Source: Variovorax sp. 54
GTDB lineage: Bacteria > Pseudomonadota > Gammaproteobacteria > Burkholderiales > Burkholderiaceae_C
Direction of reading: 5' to 3'
DNA length: 64,000 nt
NCBI RefSeq assembly: GCF_002754375.1
Contig: NZ_PEFF01000001.1
Coordinates: 4,481,501 to 4,545,500 of the forward strand
The translations under genes and the position numbers were made by a program. The first letter of the stretch is position 1. Every line of letters starts with the position of its first letter. The notes under the pieces are model-generated. The model searched no databases and was not told the DNA's origin. It saw only the letters and a list, made by a program, of their open reading frames with translations. Below, one piece after another: positions 17,728 to 25,224 of the stretch.

Positions 17728-18035
17728 TAACGCGTGCCGGTGGTGCCCGTGCCGGTGGTGCCCGTGCCGGGGACGAAGAAGCCGCCGCCGCCGTTACCGC
17801 CGTTGCTGCTACCAAGTGCAACCATCAGTGCGCCAGCACCTCCCACGGCGCCCCATTGGGCGTTGGACAGGCCGCCAAGGCCGCTGGCGGTTGCATTCGG
17901 AGCGCCAGCGGGGCCCGGTGCAAATGCGCGAGTGTTGTTGCTTGCGGGCGCAGGGGTAACCTGCGTTTGGGCAAAAGCCGACGAGATTGCCAGGGTGGCA
18001 AGGGCGACGGTCGCAATCAGTTTGTTCGTCTTCAC
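17727..18035 (-). CDS. yjbE: YjbE/GfcA-like small secreted protein
   Basis: Small exported protein of 102 residues, the first gene of the yjbE-F-GH set. It has an N-terminal signal peptide (KTNKLIATVALATLAISSAFA), a Pro/Ala/Asn linker, a glycine-rich hydrophobic stretch (about residues 55-90) and a Gly-Thr repeat tail written by a 15-nt tandem repeat (units at 17734-17748 and 17749-17763). E. coli YjbE and GfcA are similarly short, threonine/glycine-rich and of unknown exact role. The start is GTG at 18035 with GAGAGGA upstream. Position before the yjbF-like gene is the main support for the name. Confidence 0.7.
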   Translation of the reverse strand: MKTNKLIATVALATLAISSAFAQTQVTPAPASNNTRAFAPGPAGAPNATASGLGGLSNAQWGAVGGAGALMVALGSSNGGNGGGGFFVPGTGTTGTGTTGTR

Positions 18036-18515
18036 AGTGATCCTCTCAAAGGGTTTTTATGCTCTTGACATGAGGTTAGCAGCATCAGAAGTGTGCCGCA
18101 ACTAATTCAGCCTGCGGAATGGGGCGTTTGCCACGGCATCCGTGTAACCGCATATTGCCTCGATTTTTGCTGGTGAATGTGACCGGTGCATGTGTATCTC
18201 AATGCTACGTAACGTTCCGCCCAGGACGGCCGTAACGACGGCGACTGGCGCGTACCTCTATCGGGACAGCTCCGGTCGTCGCAGTCGCATTTCTTCAATG
18301 AAATCAACGTGCTGGCCAAAACGCCGTTGTGATGGGTCGCGCGGCCGACTCCCGGGCATCGTTCCTGCAGTACCCCGAAACGAAAGTTGACATTCAAGGT
18401 GCGCCGCGGGGCGCAACAAGGGGATATGCGTGATTCGATTGTCTGAGGGCGGGGTGATGGACGGTGTGCGGGTGTGCGTAGGCGCGGCAGATGGCGTGAT
18501 CGGAGGCGTGTGCTC
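18036..18515. promoter_or_regulatory. Divergent intergenic region between yjbE-like gene and NarL-type regulator
   Basis: These 480 nt hold no gene I can support. Small palindromes are present, for example CACGG-CAT-CCGTG around 18137. A weak minus-strand promoter for the yjbE-like gene may lie just upstream of 18100. The placement suggests the regulator at 18516 may act here. Confidence 0.4.
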
Positions 18516-19277
18516 ATGATGAATCACCTGTCCGCCCACAGCGCGCATTCGGCGCCGGCACTCACCGGGCGATACGCCGCCTTGGGCTGTGCCTTCTTCG
18601 GCGCCTTGATCGTCGAGGGTGACCTGGCTCTGGCCGAGCGCATGCGGCGCCTCCTTTGCGACCTGGCCCCGGGGCGTCGCGTCGTGATTGCCTCCACACG
18701 CGCGGAAGCGACCCATCTATTGGCGGCGCTGCCCTACGATCTGGTGCTGGTCGACATGCACCTGTCCGATGACGGCGGGGTCGCACTCCTGTCGGATCTG
18801 CGGAGGGCCTACCCGCAGATCGACGCCATCGCCATGTCGAAGGACGACGACCGCCTGCTGGTCGAGGCCGCGATCTCGTCGGGAGCCTCCGGCTACCTGC
18901 TCACGAGCACCGACGATGCCGAGCTCTCTTTCTTGCTGCGCTCCATCGAGCGCGGCGGTTCGCCGATCGATGCACGCGTCGCGCGTCGCGTCCTCGGCTT
19001 GATTGCGGCGTCTGCGAAACCGGAGGGTGTCGAGTTCGCATTGCGCGACGGCGACACGGTCTCGCCCCCGATGCCTGCTCCCGGGCTGCTGTCACCTCGG
19101 GAGCTCAATGTGCTGCGCTTGATCGCGCAAGGCTGGAGCAACCGGCAGATTGCCGAAGCGATCTGCCTCTCGATCAACACGGTCGAGTTCCACGCCAAGC
19201 GGATCTACCGCAAGCTGGCCGTCAAGTCGCGAACCCAAGCCGTTCGACAGGCGACCCAGTACGGGCTGCTGAGCTGA
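18516..19277 (+). CDS. NarL/FixJ-type response regulator with atypical receiver domain
   Basis: DNA-binding regulator, 253 residues. Residues about 28-150 form a receiver-like domain with the likely phospho-Asp at D80 (LVLVDMHLSDDGG), but the conserved Lys after the fifth strand is replaced by Thr (SGYLLT, residue 130), so phosphorylation signalling may be altered. The C-terminus is a LuxR helix-turn-helix (LSPRELNVLRLIAQGWSNRQIA, continuing to VEFHAKRIYRKL). ATG 18516 is chosen over earlier codons because GGAGG lies nine bases upstream. No histidine kinase gene is adjacent. Its location at the end of the polysaccharide locus and divergent from yjbE suggests control of EPS genes; this is inference. 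Confidence 0.85.
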   Translation: MMNHLSAHSAHSAPALTGRYAALGCAFFGALIVEGDLALAERMRRLLCDLAPGRRVVIASTRAEATHLLAALPYDLVLVDMHLSDDGGVALLSDLRRAYPQIDAIAMSKDDDRLLVEAAISSGASGYLLTSTDDAELSFLLRSIERGGSPIDARVARRVLGLIAASAKPEGVEFALRDGDTVSPPMPAPGLLSPRELNVLRLIAQGWSNRQIAEAICLSINTVEFHAKRIYRKLAVKSRTQAVRQATQYGLLS

Positions 19278-19341
19278 GCACTGCGGGTTGCTGAGCACTG
19301 TCGCGCACGCGCTGCGGCGCCGTGCGGGCGCGCCGCAATCA

Positions 19342-19371
19342 TTGAAAAACCCTTTTGCGCCCCGCTACAAT
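19342..19371 (+). promoter_or_regulatory. Sigma-70-type promoter of petABC
   Basis: TTGAAA (19342-19347), an 18-nt spacer and TACAAT (19366-19371) match -35 and -10 consensus well, 66 nt before the petA start. The upstream regulator gene ends at 19277. Confidence 0.7.
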
Positions 19372-19437
19372 CTCGGGTTGACCTTGCTGTGGCAAAGGTC
19401 AGCCCCTGCTCCAGCGAAGAAGACTTAGAGGATCCCC

Positions 19438-20055
19438 ATGAGTGACATGACCTCCGGCTCGCCCCGGATCGACACAAGCAAGCGGACGTGGTTGATCGCA
19501 TCCAGCTGTGCCGGCGTAGCGGGCGGCGTGGCCACCGCAATCCCTTTTGTGAGCACATTCCAGCCGTCTGAAAAGGCAAAAGCCGCGGGCGCCGCGGTCG
19601 AAGTGGACATCTCGGCCCTCAAGGTCGGTGAAAAAATCACCGTCGAATGGCGCGGCAAGCCCGTCTGGATTCTCAAGCGCACGCCCGAACAGATCGCCGA
19701 ACTCGCCAAGCTCGATGGCCAGCTCGCCGATCCGCTCTCCAAGCGCCACCCCGACGAATTCACGCCCAAGTACGCACAGAACGGCCAACGTTCGATCAAG
19801 CCCGATGTGCTGGTCGTGGTCGGCATCTGCACCCACCTCGGCTGCTCGCCGGTCGACCGCCTGCAGGCTGGCCCGCAACCCTCGCTGCCGAACGACTGGG
19901 AAGGCGGTTTCCTCTGCCCTTGCCACGGTTCCACGTTCGACCTCGCCGGTCGCGTCTTCAAGAACAAGCCCGCTCCTGACAACCTTCCTGTGCCTCCGCA
20001 CATGTACCTGTCCGACACGCGCCTGCTCATCGGCGACGACAGCAAGAAGGCCTGA
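19438..20055 (+). CDS. petA: Ubiquinol-cytochrome c reductase Rieske iron-sulfur subunit
   Basis: Rieske subunit of the cytochrome bc1 complex, 205 residues, transferring electrons from ubiquinol to cytochrome c1 at the outer face of the inner membrane. An N-terminal Tat-type anchor (SKRTWLIASS... hydrophobic to about residue 42) is followed by the cluster-binding boxes CTHLGC and CPCHGS, which supply two Cys and two His ligands plus the disulfide pair. The gene is first in petABC and sits behind a clear sigma-70 promoter. Only 14 nt separate it from petB. Confidence 0.97.
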   Translation: MSDMTSGSPRIDTSKRTWLIASSCAGVAGGVATAIPFVSTFQPSEKAKAAGAAVEVDISALKVGEKITVEWRGKPVWILKRTPEQIAELAKLDGQLADPLSKRHPDEFTPKYAQNGQRSIKPDVLVVVGICTHLGCSPVDRLQAGPQPSLPNDWEGGFLCPCHGSTFDLAGRVFKNKPAPDNLPVPPHMYLSDTRLLIGDDSKKA

Positions 20056-20069
20056 GGGAGACCACGAAC

Positions 20070-21506
20070 ATGGCTGAATTTCACGAAGTTTCCCCCAACG
20101 CCCCCGCAGGCGAGAAGCTGCTCAACTGGGTCGACAACCGCTTCCCGCTGACCAAGCTCTGGAACGACCAGTGGGGCAAGTACTACGCACCGAAGAATTT
20201 CAACTTCTGGTACATCTTCGGCTCGCTCGCGATGCTGGTCCTCGTGATCCAGATCGTGACCGGCATCTTCCTCGTGATGCACTACAAGCCCGACGCGAAC
20301 CAAGCGTTCGCATCGGTCGAGTACATCATGCGCGACGTGCCCTGGGGCTGGCTGATCCGCTACATCCACTCGACGGGCGCCTCGGCGTTCTTCATTGTGG
20401 TGTACCTGCACATGTTCCGCGGCCTCATGTACGGCAGCTATCGCAAGCCGCGCGAGCTGATCTGGGTGTTCGGCTGTGCGATCTTCCTGTGCCTGATGGC
20501 CGAAGCCTTCATGGGTTACCTGCTGCCCTGGGGCCAGATGTCCTACTGGGGCGCTCAGGTCATCGTGAACCTGTTCGCTGCCATCCCGTTCATCGGTCCT
20601 GACCTGGCCCTGCTGATCCGCGGCGACTACGTCGTGAGCGACGCCACGCTGAACCGCTTCTTCAGCTTCCACGTCATCGCCGTGCCGCTGGTGCTGCTCG
20701 GCCTCGTGGTGGCCCACCTGATCGCGCTGCACGAAGTGGGTTCCAACAACCCCGATGGCATCGAGATCAAGGCCAAGCGCGGCCCCGACGGCCATCCGCT
20801 CGACGGCATCCCGTCGCACCCGTACTACACGGTGCACGACATCTTCGGCGTGGTGGTGTTCCTCACGATCTTCTCGGCGGTGATCTTCTTCGCGCCTGAA
20901 GCCGGTGGGTACTTCCTGGAGTACAACAACTTCATCCCGGCCGATTCGCTGAAGACGCCGAACCACATCGCGCCCGTCTGGTACTTCACGCCGTTCTATT
21001 CGATGCTGCGCGCCACCACCGACGACATGGTCAACGTGTTCGCACTGATCATTGCCGCGGCCGCCATCTGGAACTTCATCAAGGGCAAGTCGGGCATGGG
21101 CCTGAAGATTGCCGCCGTGGTCGTGGCCGCGGTCGCGATCTTCCTGCTCAAGACTTTCGACGCCAAGTTCTGGGGCGTGGTCATCATGGGCGGCTCGGTC
21201 ATCATCCTGTTCTTCCTGCCGTGGCTCGACCACAGCGAAGTCAAGTCGATCCGCTACCGTCCGAGCTGGCACAAGTATGTCTACGGCGTGTTCGTGTTCC
21301 TGTTCCTGATCCTGGGCTACCTGGGCATCCAGGCACCCGGCGTCTGGGGCAACCTGGTCATCGGCTCGTTCGCCCTGGACATCGCCCAGACCATCTCGCA
21401 GATCGGCACGCTCTTCTACTTCGGCTTCTTCCTGCTGATGCCGTGGTGGAGCAGCAAGGGTGAATTCAAGACCGTACCCGAGCGCGTGGTCTTCACCGCC
21501 CATTGA
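20070..21506 (+). CDS. petB: Cytochrome b subunit of the bc1 complex
   Basis: Membrane-embedded dihaem subunit, 478 residues, with at least eight TM helices and both quinone sites. HSTGASAFFIVVYLHMFRGL carries one pair of haem His residues (helix B), and helix D contains SFHVIAVPL and the following HLIALHE. The Qo-site motif reads PVWY (APVWYFTPFYS) where mitochondria have PEWY; this variant is known from other beta- and gammaproteobacterial cytochromes b. The C-terminus continues beyond the canonical core with extra TM segments, usual for betaproteobacteria. It lies between petA and petC in one operon. Confidence 0.97.
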   Translation: MAEFHEVSPNAPAGEKLLNWVDNRFPLTKLWNDQWGKYYAPKNFNFWYIFGSLAMLVLVIQIVTGIFLVMHYKPDANQAFASVEYIMRDVPWGWLIRYIHSTGASAFFIVVYLHMFRGLMYGSYRKPRELIWVFGCAIFLCLMAEAFMGYLLPWGQMSYWGAQVIVNLFAAIPFIGPDLALLIRGDYVVSDATLNRFFSFHVIAVPLVLLGLVVAHLIALHEVGSNNPDGIEIKAKRGPDGHPLDGIPSHPYYTVHDIFGVVVFLTIFSAVIFFAPEAGGYFLEYNNFIPADSLKTPNHIAPVWYFTPFYSMLRATTDDMVNVFALIIAAAAIWNFIKGKSGMGLKIAAVVVAAVAIFLLKTFDAKFWGVVIMGGSVIILFFLPWLDHSEVKSIRYRPSWHKYVYGVFVFLFLILGYLGIQAPGVWGNLVIGSFALDIAQTISQIGTLFYFGFFLLMPWWSSKGEFKTVPERVVFTAH

Positions 21507-21542
21507 TGCGCGAGAAGTGCAAGAGAGCTTGAGAGAAACACG

Positions 21543-22319
21543 ATGAAGAAAAGAATTTCCGGCTGGCTCGCTGTCATGGGTCTGGCGTTGGGCCTGACCT
21601 TCTCCGCGGCCGCATCCGCCGAATCCGGTGGTCTGGCGTGGGACAAGTCGCCCAACAAGACCACCGACGTGGCTGCACTGCAGAACGGCGCCAAGCTGTT
21701 CGTCAACTACTGCCTCAACTGCCACTCGGCCGCCTTCATGCGCTACAACCGCCTGCAGGACATCGGCATCAGTGAGCAACAGATCAAGGACAACCTTCTG
21801 TTCACGACCGACAAGGTCGGCGAAACCATGAAGGCCAACATCGACGCGCGCCAGGCCAAGGAATGGTTCGGCACCACGCCGCCCGACCTGACGCTGGTTG
21901 CACGTTCGCGCGCCGGCCACGGCGGCACGGGTCCCGACTACCTGTACACCTTCCTGCGCAGCTTCTACCGCGACGACACCAAGGCCACGGGCTGGAACAA
22001 CCTGCTGTTCCCGAGCGTTGCCATGCCGAACCCGCTGTGGGAACTGCAGGGCGAGCGCCTGCCGATCTACACCAAGGTCGAGCAGCACGGCCATGCCACC
22101 GATGTGTTCTCGGGCAAGTGGGAACAAGTGACCCCCGGCACCCTGAACCCGGTGCAATTCGACAGCGCGGTCGGCGACCTCGTCGGTTACCTGCAGTGGA
22201 TGGCCGAGCCTGCGCAGAACACCCGTGTGCGCATCGGCGTCTGGGTGCTGCTGTTCCTGGCCATGTCGGTGGTTTTCGTATGGCGACTGAACGCCTCGTA
22301 CTGGAAAGACGTCAAGTAA
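21543..22319 (+). CDS. petC: Cytochrome c1 subunit
   Basis: Periplasmic c-type cytochrome of the bc1 complex, 258 residues. A Sec signal peptide (MKKRISGWLAVMGLA to ASA) precedes the CxxCH haem site in NYCLNCHSAAFMRYN. The axial Met is probably in FPSVAMPNPLWELQ, and a C-terminal TM helix (RIGVWVLLFLAMSVVFVW) anchors it. It passes electrons from the Rieske protein to soluble cytochrome c. It is last in the petABC run, 36 nt after petB, and is followed by a strong terminator. Confidence 0.97.
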   Translation: MKKRISGWLAVMGLALGLTFSAAASAESGGLAWDKSPNKTTDVAALQNGAKLFVNYCLNCHSAAFMRYNRLQDIGISEQQIKDNLLFTTDKVGETMKANIDARQAKEWFGTTPPDLTLVARSRAGHGGTGPDYLYTFLRSFYRDDTKATGWNNLLFPSVAMPNPLWELQGERLPIYTKVEQHGHATDVFSGKWEQVTPGTLNPVQFDSAVGDLVGYLQWMAEPAQNTRVRIGVWVLLFLAMSVVFVWRLNASYWKDVK

Positions 22320-22361
22320 TTCCGTTCACGCCGATCGGGCGCCTCGTGCGTCCGGTCCCAC

Positions 22362-22395
22362 AGAGTGGGTTGCTCAGGCGACCCACTCTTTTTGA
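22362..22395 (+). terminator. Rho-independent terminator after petABC
   Basis: A perfect 9-bp stem AGAGTGGGT/ACCCACTCT (22362-22370 with 22381-22389) with a 10-nt loop is followed by TTTTGATTTTT. It separates petABC from sspA. Confidence 0.85.
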
Positions 22396-22414
22396 TTTTT
22401 AGGAGTCTCTCGCC

Positions 22415-23026
22415 ATGATGGTCTTGTATTCAGGAACGACCTGCCCCTTCTCCCACCGCTGCCGCTTCGTGTTGTTCGAAAAGGGCATGGATTTCGAGAT
22501 CCGCGACGTCGATCTCTACAACAAGCCCGAAGACATCAGCGTGATGAATCCGTACGGTCAGGTGCCGATCCTGGTCGAGCGCGACCTGATCCTGTACGAG
22601 TCGAACATCATCAACGAGTACATCGACGAGCGCTTCCCGCATCCGCAACTGATGCCCGGCGACCCGGTCGACCGCGCCCGCGTGCGCCTGTTCCTGCTCA
22701 ACTTCGAGAAGGAACTGTTCGTGCACGTCGCCACGCTCGAGAACCGCACCGCCAAGGGCAACGACAAGGCGCTCGAAAAGGCACGCTCGCACATCCGCGA
22801 CCGCCTCACGCAGCTCGCACCCGTGTTCCTCAAGAACAAGTACATGCTGGGCGACAACTTCTCGATGCTCGACGTGGCCATCGCGCCGCTGCTGTGGCGC
22901 CTCGACTACTACGGCATCGACCTCAGCAAGAACGCGGCACCGCTGCTGAAGTACGCCGAGCGCATCTTCTCGCGCCCGGCCTACATCGAAGCACTGACGC
23001 CTTCCGAAAAGGTCATGCGAAAGTAA
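22415..23026 (+). CDS. sspA: Stringent starvation protein A (GST-fold)
   Basis: GST-fold protein of 203 residues that binds RNA polymerase in enterobacteria and alters promoter use under starvation. The thioredoxin-like N-terminal half begins MVLYSGTTCPFSHRCRFVLFEKG and keeps NPYGQVPILVERDLILYES, the glutathione-fold cis-Pro and acidic region. The helical C-terminal half follows. SspA proteins lack GST activity in E. coli. The gene pair sspA-sspB directly after petABC is a typical betaproteobacterial order. AGGAG precedes the start; the doubled ATG leaves the exact first Met open by one codon. Confidence 0.93.
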   Translation: MMVLYSGTTCPFSHRCRFVLFEKGMDFEIRDVDLYNKPEDISVMNPYGQVPILVERDLILYESNIINEYIDERFPHPQLMPGDPVDRARVRLFLLNFEKELFVHVATLENRTAKGNDKALEKARSHIRDRLTQLAPVFLKNKYMLGDNFSMLDVAIAPLLWRLDYYGIDLSKNAAPLLKYAERIFSRPAYIEALTPSEKVMRK

Positions 23027-23067
23027 GTAAGCTGCGTGCTTGCTTCTTTCGTTTTTCGCCGTCCTTC

Positions 23068-23646
23068 ATGATCAACGCGCTCGAGTCCTCTTCCACCCGC
23101 CCGTACCTTATTCGGGCGCTGTACGAGTGGTGCACCGACAACGGGTTCACGCCCTATGTCGCGGTGCTGGTCGACGACACCGTCCAGGTGCCGCGCGAGT
23201 ACGTGAAGAACGGCGAGATCGTGCTGAACATCAGCTTCGACGCGACCAGTTCGCTCAAGCTCGGCAACGACTTCATCGAGTTCAAGGCCCGCTTCGCCGG
23301 CACGGCGCGCGAGATCAGCGTGCCGGTCGGCCGCGTGATCGCGATCTACGCCCGTGAGAACGGTCAGGGCATGGCGTTTCCGGCACCGGTGCCGGCCGCC
23401 ACGTCGGACGATGGTGGCGATGACGCTGCCACGGCCACTTCTTCGCCGAACAACGCGCCGCGCATGCCGCTGCGCGATGCCTCGCGCGGCACCGAAGGCG
23501 ACGCCAGCAAGGTGTTCCATCTGGTGACGGGCGAAGAGGGCGACGAGACGGTCGAGGCCGGCTCGGAGCCTTCCGATCCAACCGACGAGCCGCCGCGCCC
23601 GCCGGCTGGCGGCGGCACCCGGCCGTCGCTCAAGCGCGTCAAGTGA
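23068..23646 (+). CDS. sspB: ClpXP protease specificity-enhancing factor SspB
   Basis: Adaptor that carries ssrA-tagged proteins to ClpXP, 192 residues. Residues about 1-110 form the substrate-binding fold (STRPYLIRALYEWCTDNGFTP, then VPREYVKNGEIVLNIS and FKARFAGTAREISVPV). A long acidic, Pro/Gly-rich flexible tail follows and ends in LKRVK, matching the C-terminal ClpX-binding peptide of SspB. ATG 23068 is used; the frame from 22894 lies in sspA. It is longer than E. coli SspB (165) because of the tail. Confidence 0.94.
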   Translation: MINALESSSTRPYLIRALYEWCTDNGFTPYVAVLVDDTVQVPREYVKNGEIVLNISFDATSSLKLGNDFIEFKARFAGTAREISVPVGRVIAIYARENGQGMAFPAPVPAATSDDGGDDAATATSSPNNAPRMPLRDASRGTEGDASKVFHLVTGEEGDETVEAGSEPSDPTDEPPRPPAGGGTRPSLKRVK

Positions 23647-23704
23647 CGACGCGGTCGGCCCAAAGCCGGCCGCTTAGAATCACCGCCAGCACTGCTTTCT
23701 TTCA

Positions 23705-23780
23705 GCCGCTTTAGCTCAATTGGTAGAGCACCCGCCTTGTAAGCGGAAGGTCGTCAGTTCGATTCCGACAAGCGGCACCA
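23705..23780 (+). tRNA. tRNA-Thr (anticodon TGT)
   Basis: A 76-nt cloverleaf with encoded CCA. The acceptor stem is GCCGCTT paired with AAGCGGC, the D-arm is GCTC-AATTGGTA-GAGC, the anticodon loop is CTTGTAA with TGT, and the T-arm loop contains TTCGATT. It reads ACA-family threonine codons. The top anticodon-stem pair is a C-A mismatch. A terminator follows within five bases. Confidence 0.95.
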
Positions 23781-23784
23781 AATC

Positions 23785-23822
23785 AAAGCCCGGTCACGTC
23801 TACAGACGTCCGGGCTTTTTCT
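23785..23822 (+). terminator. Terminator after tRNA-Thr
   Basis: A 9-bp stem AAAGCCCGG/CCGGGCTTT (23785-23793 with 23810-23818) encloses a smaller ACGTCT/AGACGT stem and is followed by a T-run. Confidence 0.85.
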
Positions 23823-23884
23823 TTGCCTGCCTCGACCTGTTCGGCGATCCGGACGGACCGCAGAAGGCGACGGGCCGCTGCGCA

Positions 23885-24700
23885 TCACCCCACGTCCACC
23901 GTCACCCGCAGGAACGTCGCGGCGATCAGGCAGGTGTTGGGGTACTGGCTCTGGTTCTGGCTCTGGAACAGCGTCACCAGTTCCGCACGCAGTTCGTCGG
24001 TGCGCCCCGCCTGGGCTGCCGCGTCGAATGCGTTCATGGTCGGGCCATAGAACTGCCGGAACGTGTCGACAAATTCCTCCGCGGAGCCTTTGAAGTCGAA
24101 GATGTAGCTGTCGCGTTCCCAGCTGATCGCCTCCGAGGCAATGCCCACCGCGCCAAAGCGCTCGAGGATGTTCGGGGTCGAGCCCCAGCCCATCGGGCTC
24201 ACGAAACCTTCGGGCGGCGGGGGCGCATACGACGAACTGATCTTCAGGATCTGCGCCACCAGCGTGGGGTCGTTCGGAATCCAGTTGCCCATGAGGATGC
24301 GCCCGCCCGGACGCGTGACACGCACCATCTCCCGTGCCACGTCAAAGGGCTTGGGCGCGAACATGGCGCCGAACATGCTGATGACGAGATCGAAGGACGC
24401 GTTTTCGAGCCGCAGCTCGCAGGCATCTCCTTCCTCGAACCGGCAGCTCGCCGACAGCCCGGCCTGGGCCGCCCGCCGGTTGCCTGCGGCGACCAGGTTG
24501 GCGGCAATGTCGACGCCCAGCACCTGCGCGCCGAGCTTGGCGGCCGGGATGGCGGTGTTGCCATCGCCGCAACCGAGATCCAGCACCTTCATGCCGGGCG
24601 TGATGTGCGCGTGCCGCACGACGTCTTCACCGCTCTCGCGCATGCTCTCGGCGATGCGGGTGAAGTCGCCTTTTTCCCAGAGGGCCTTGTTCGGGTTCAT
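23885..24700 (-). CDS. Class I SAM-dependent methyltransferase
   Basis: Methyltransferase of 271 residues with motif I VLDLGCGDGNTAIPAAKLGA, the acidic ribose-binding end of strand 2 in VLGVDIAANLV, EEGDACELRL and motif post-I FDLVISMFGAMFAP. A C-terminal substrate part is rich in Pro and aromatic residues. Family members of this UbiE/YcgJ style methylate varied small molecules; the substrate here is unknown. ATG at 24700 overlaps the stop of the cupin gene by four bases (ATGA), so the pair is co-translated. The large SARP-type regulator lies head to head beyond the cupin gene and may control both. Confidence 0.82.
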   Translation of the reverse strand: MNPNKALWEKGDFTRIAESMRESGEDVVRHAHITPGMKVLDLGCGDGNTAIPAAKLGAQVLGVDIAANLVAAGNRRAAQAGLSASCRFEEGDACELRLENASFDLVISMFGAMFAPKPFDVAREMVRVTRPGGRILMGNWIPNDPTLVAQILKISSSYAPPPPEGFVSPMGWGSTPNILERFGAVGIASEAISWERDSYIFDFKGSAEEFVDTFRQFYGPTMNAFDAAAQAGRTDELRAELVTLFQSQNQSQYPNTCLIAATFLRVTVDVG

Positions 24701-25083
24701 GACTTCACCTTCTCGATCATGTGGTTGATCACGTGCGAGTGCTCGTGTTGCGGGCTGAACATCACGATCTCCGCGTCGGCGTCGACCTTGACGTTGTGAC
24801 CGGGCGGCCAATAGAACAGGTCGTTGGTTTTGACGGTCTCCTGTTCCCCGGCGTCGTCGGTGGTGGTGATCTGGCCCTTGAGCACGAATCCCCAGTGCGG
24901 GCACTGGCACGAGTTGTGGTTCAGGCCTTGGAAGAGCGGCGTCGTGTCGACGCCCGCCGACAGCGTGAAGTACTCGCCGCTGATCTTGCTGTAGCCGGTC
25001 GCGTCGCCGAAATCCAAACGCTGCCGGATCAGGGCACCGGGAATTTCCATCTTCACGTCGACTGCGTCTTTTGCGATATGCAT
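24697..25083 (-). CDS. Cupin-fold protein of unknown function
   Basis: Single-domain cupin of 128 residues. The core HNSCQCPHWGFVLKGQ followed by DLFYWPPGHNVKVDADAEIVMFSPQHEHSH shows the two cupin boxes with several His/Cys that could hold a metal. The exact reaction is not recognisable; candidates are a small dioxygenase, isomerase or a binding protein. It is the first gene of a two-gene minus-strand unit with the methyltransferase (ATGA overlap), preceded by TAAGGAG-like TCAAGGAG. The upstream 141 nt are shared with the divergent SARP regulator and contain ordered repeats. Confidence 0.75.
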   Translation of the reverse strand: MHIAKDAVDVKMEIPGALIRQRLDFGDATGYSKISGEYFTLSAGVDTTPLFQGLNHNSCQCPHWGFVLKGQITTTDDAGEQETVKTNDLFYWPPGHNVKVDADAEIVMFSPQHEHSHVINHMIEKVKS

Positions 25084-25120
25084 GAGGTACTCCTTGAAGG
25101 TCCGCGGGCGCGGGATGGGG

Positions 25121-25155
25121 CGTCTATTCGTTGCACCCGCCAGATTCGATAGACG
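25121..25155. promoter_or_regulatory. Inverted repeat in the cupin/SARP divergent region
   Basis: CGTCTAT (25121-25127) and ATAGACG (25149-25155) form a perfect 7-bp inverted repeat with a 21-nt spacer, a possible operator for the two divergent transcripts. Confidence 0.4.
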
Positions 25156-25178
25156 GCATACTCATCCTCCACGCCTGG

Positions 25179-25195
25179 CGTTCCTGAAACGTTCC
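25179..25195 (+). promoter_or_regulatory. 11-bp-period direct repeat, possible SARP site
   Basis: CGTTCC occurs at 25179-25184 and 25190-25195, an exact 11-base period, 30 nt before the regulator start. SARP/BTAD activators bind direct repeats spaced by one helical turn, so this may be an autoregulatory site. Confidence 0.4.
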
Positions 25196-25224
25196 CGGCC
25201 TAGTGCCGGTGGAAAGGAATCGCG

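Noticed and set aside
18107..18517. Minus-strand frame of 136 codons in the yjbE/regulator gap
   Set aside because: No ribosome site, Arg/Pro/Ser-rich composition, and it overlaps the control region and the start of the regulator gene.
19425..22157. Open frame of 910 codons on the minus strand across petABC
   Set aside because: It is a high-GC shadow of the strongly conserved pet genes, with His/Asp/Glu-rich composition typical of antisense frames and no domain.
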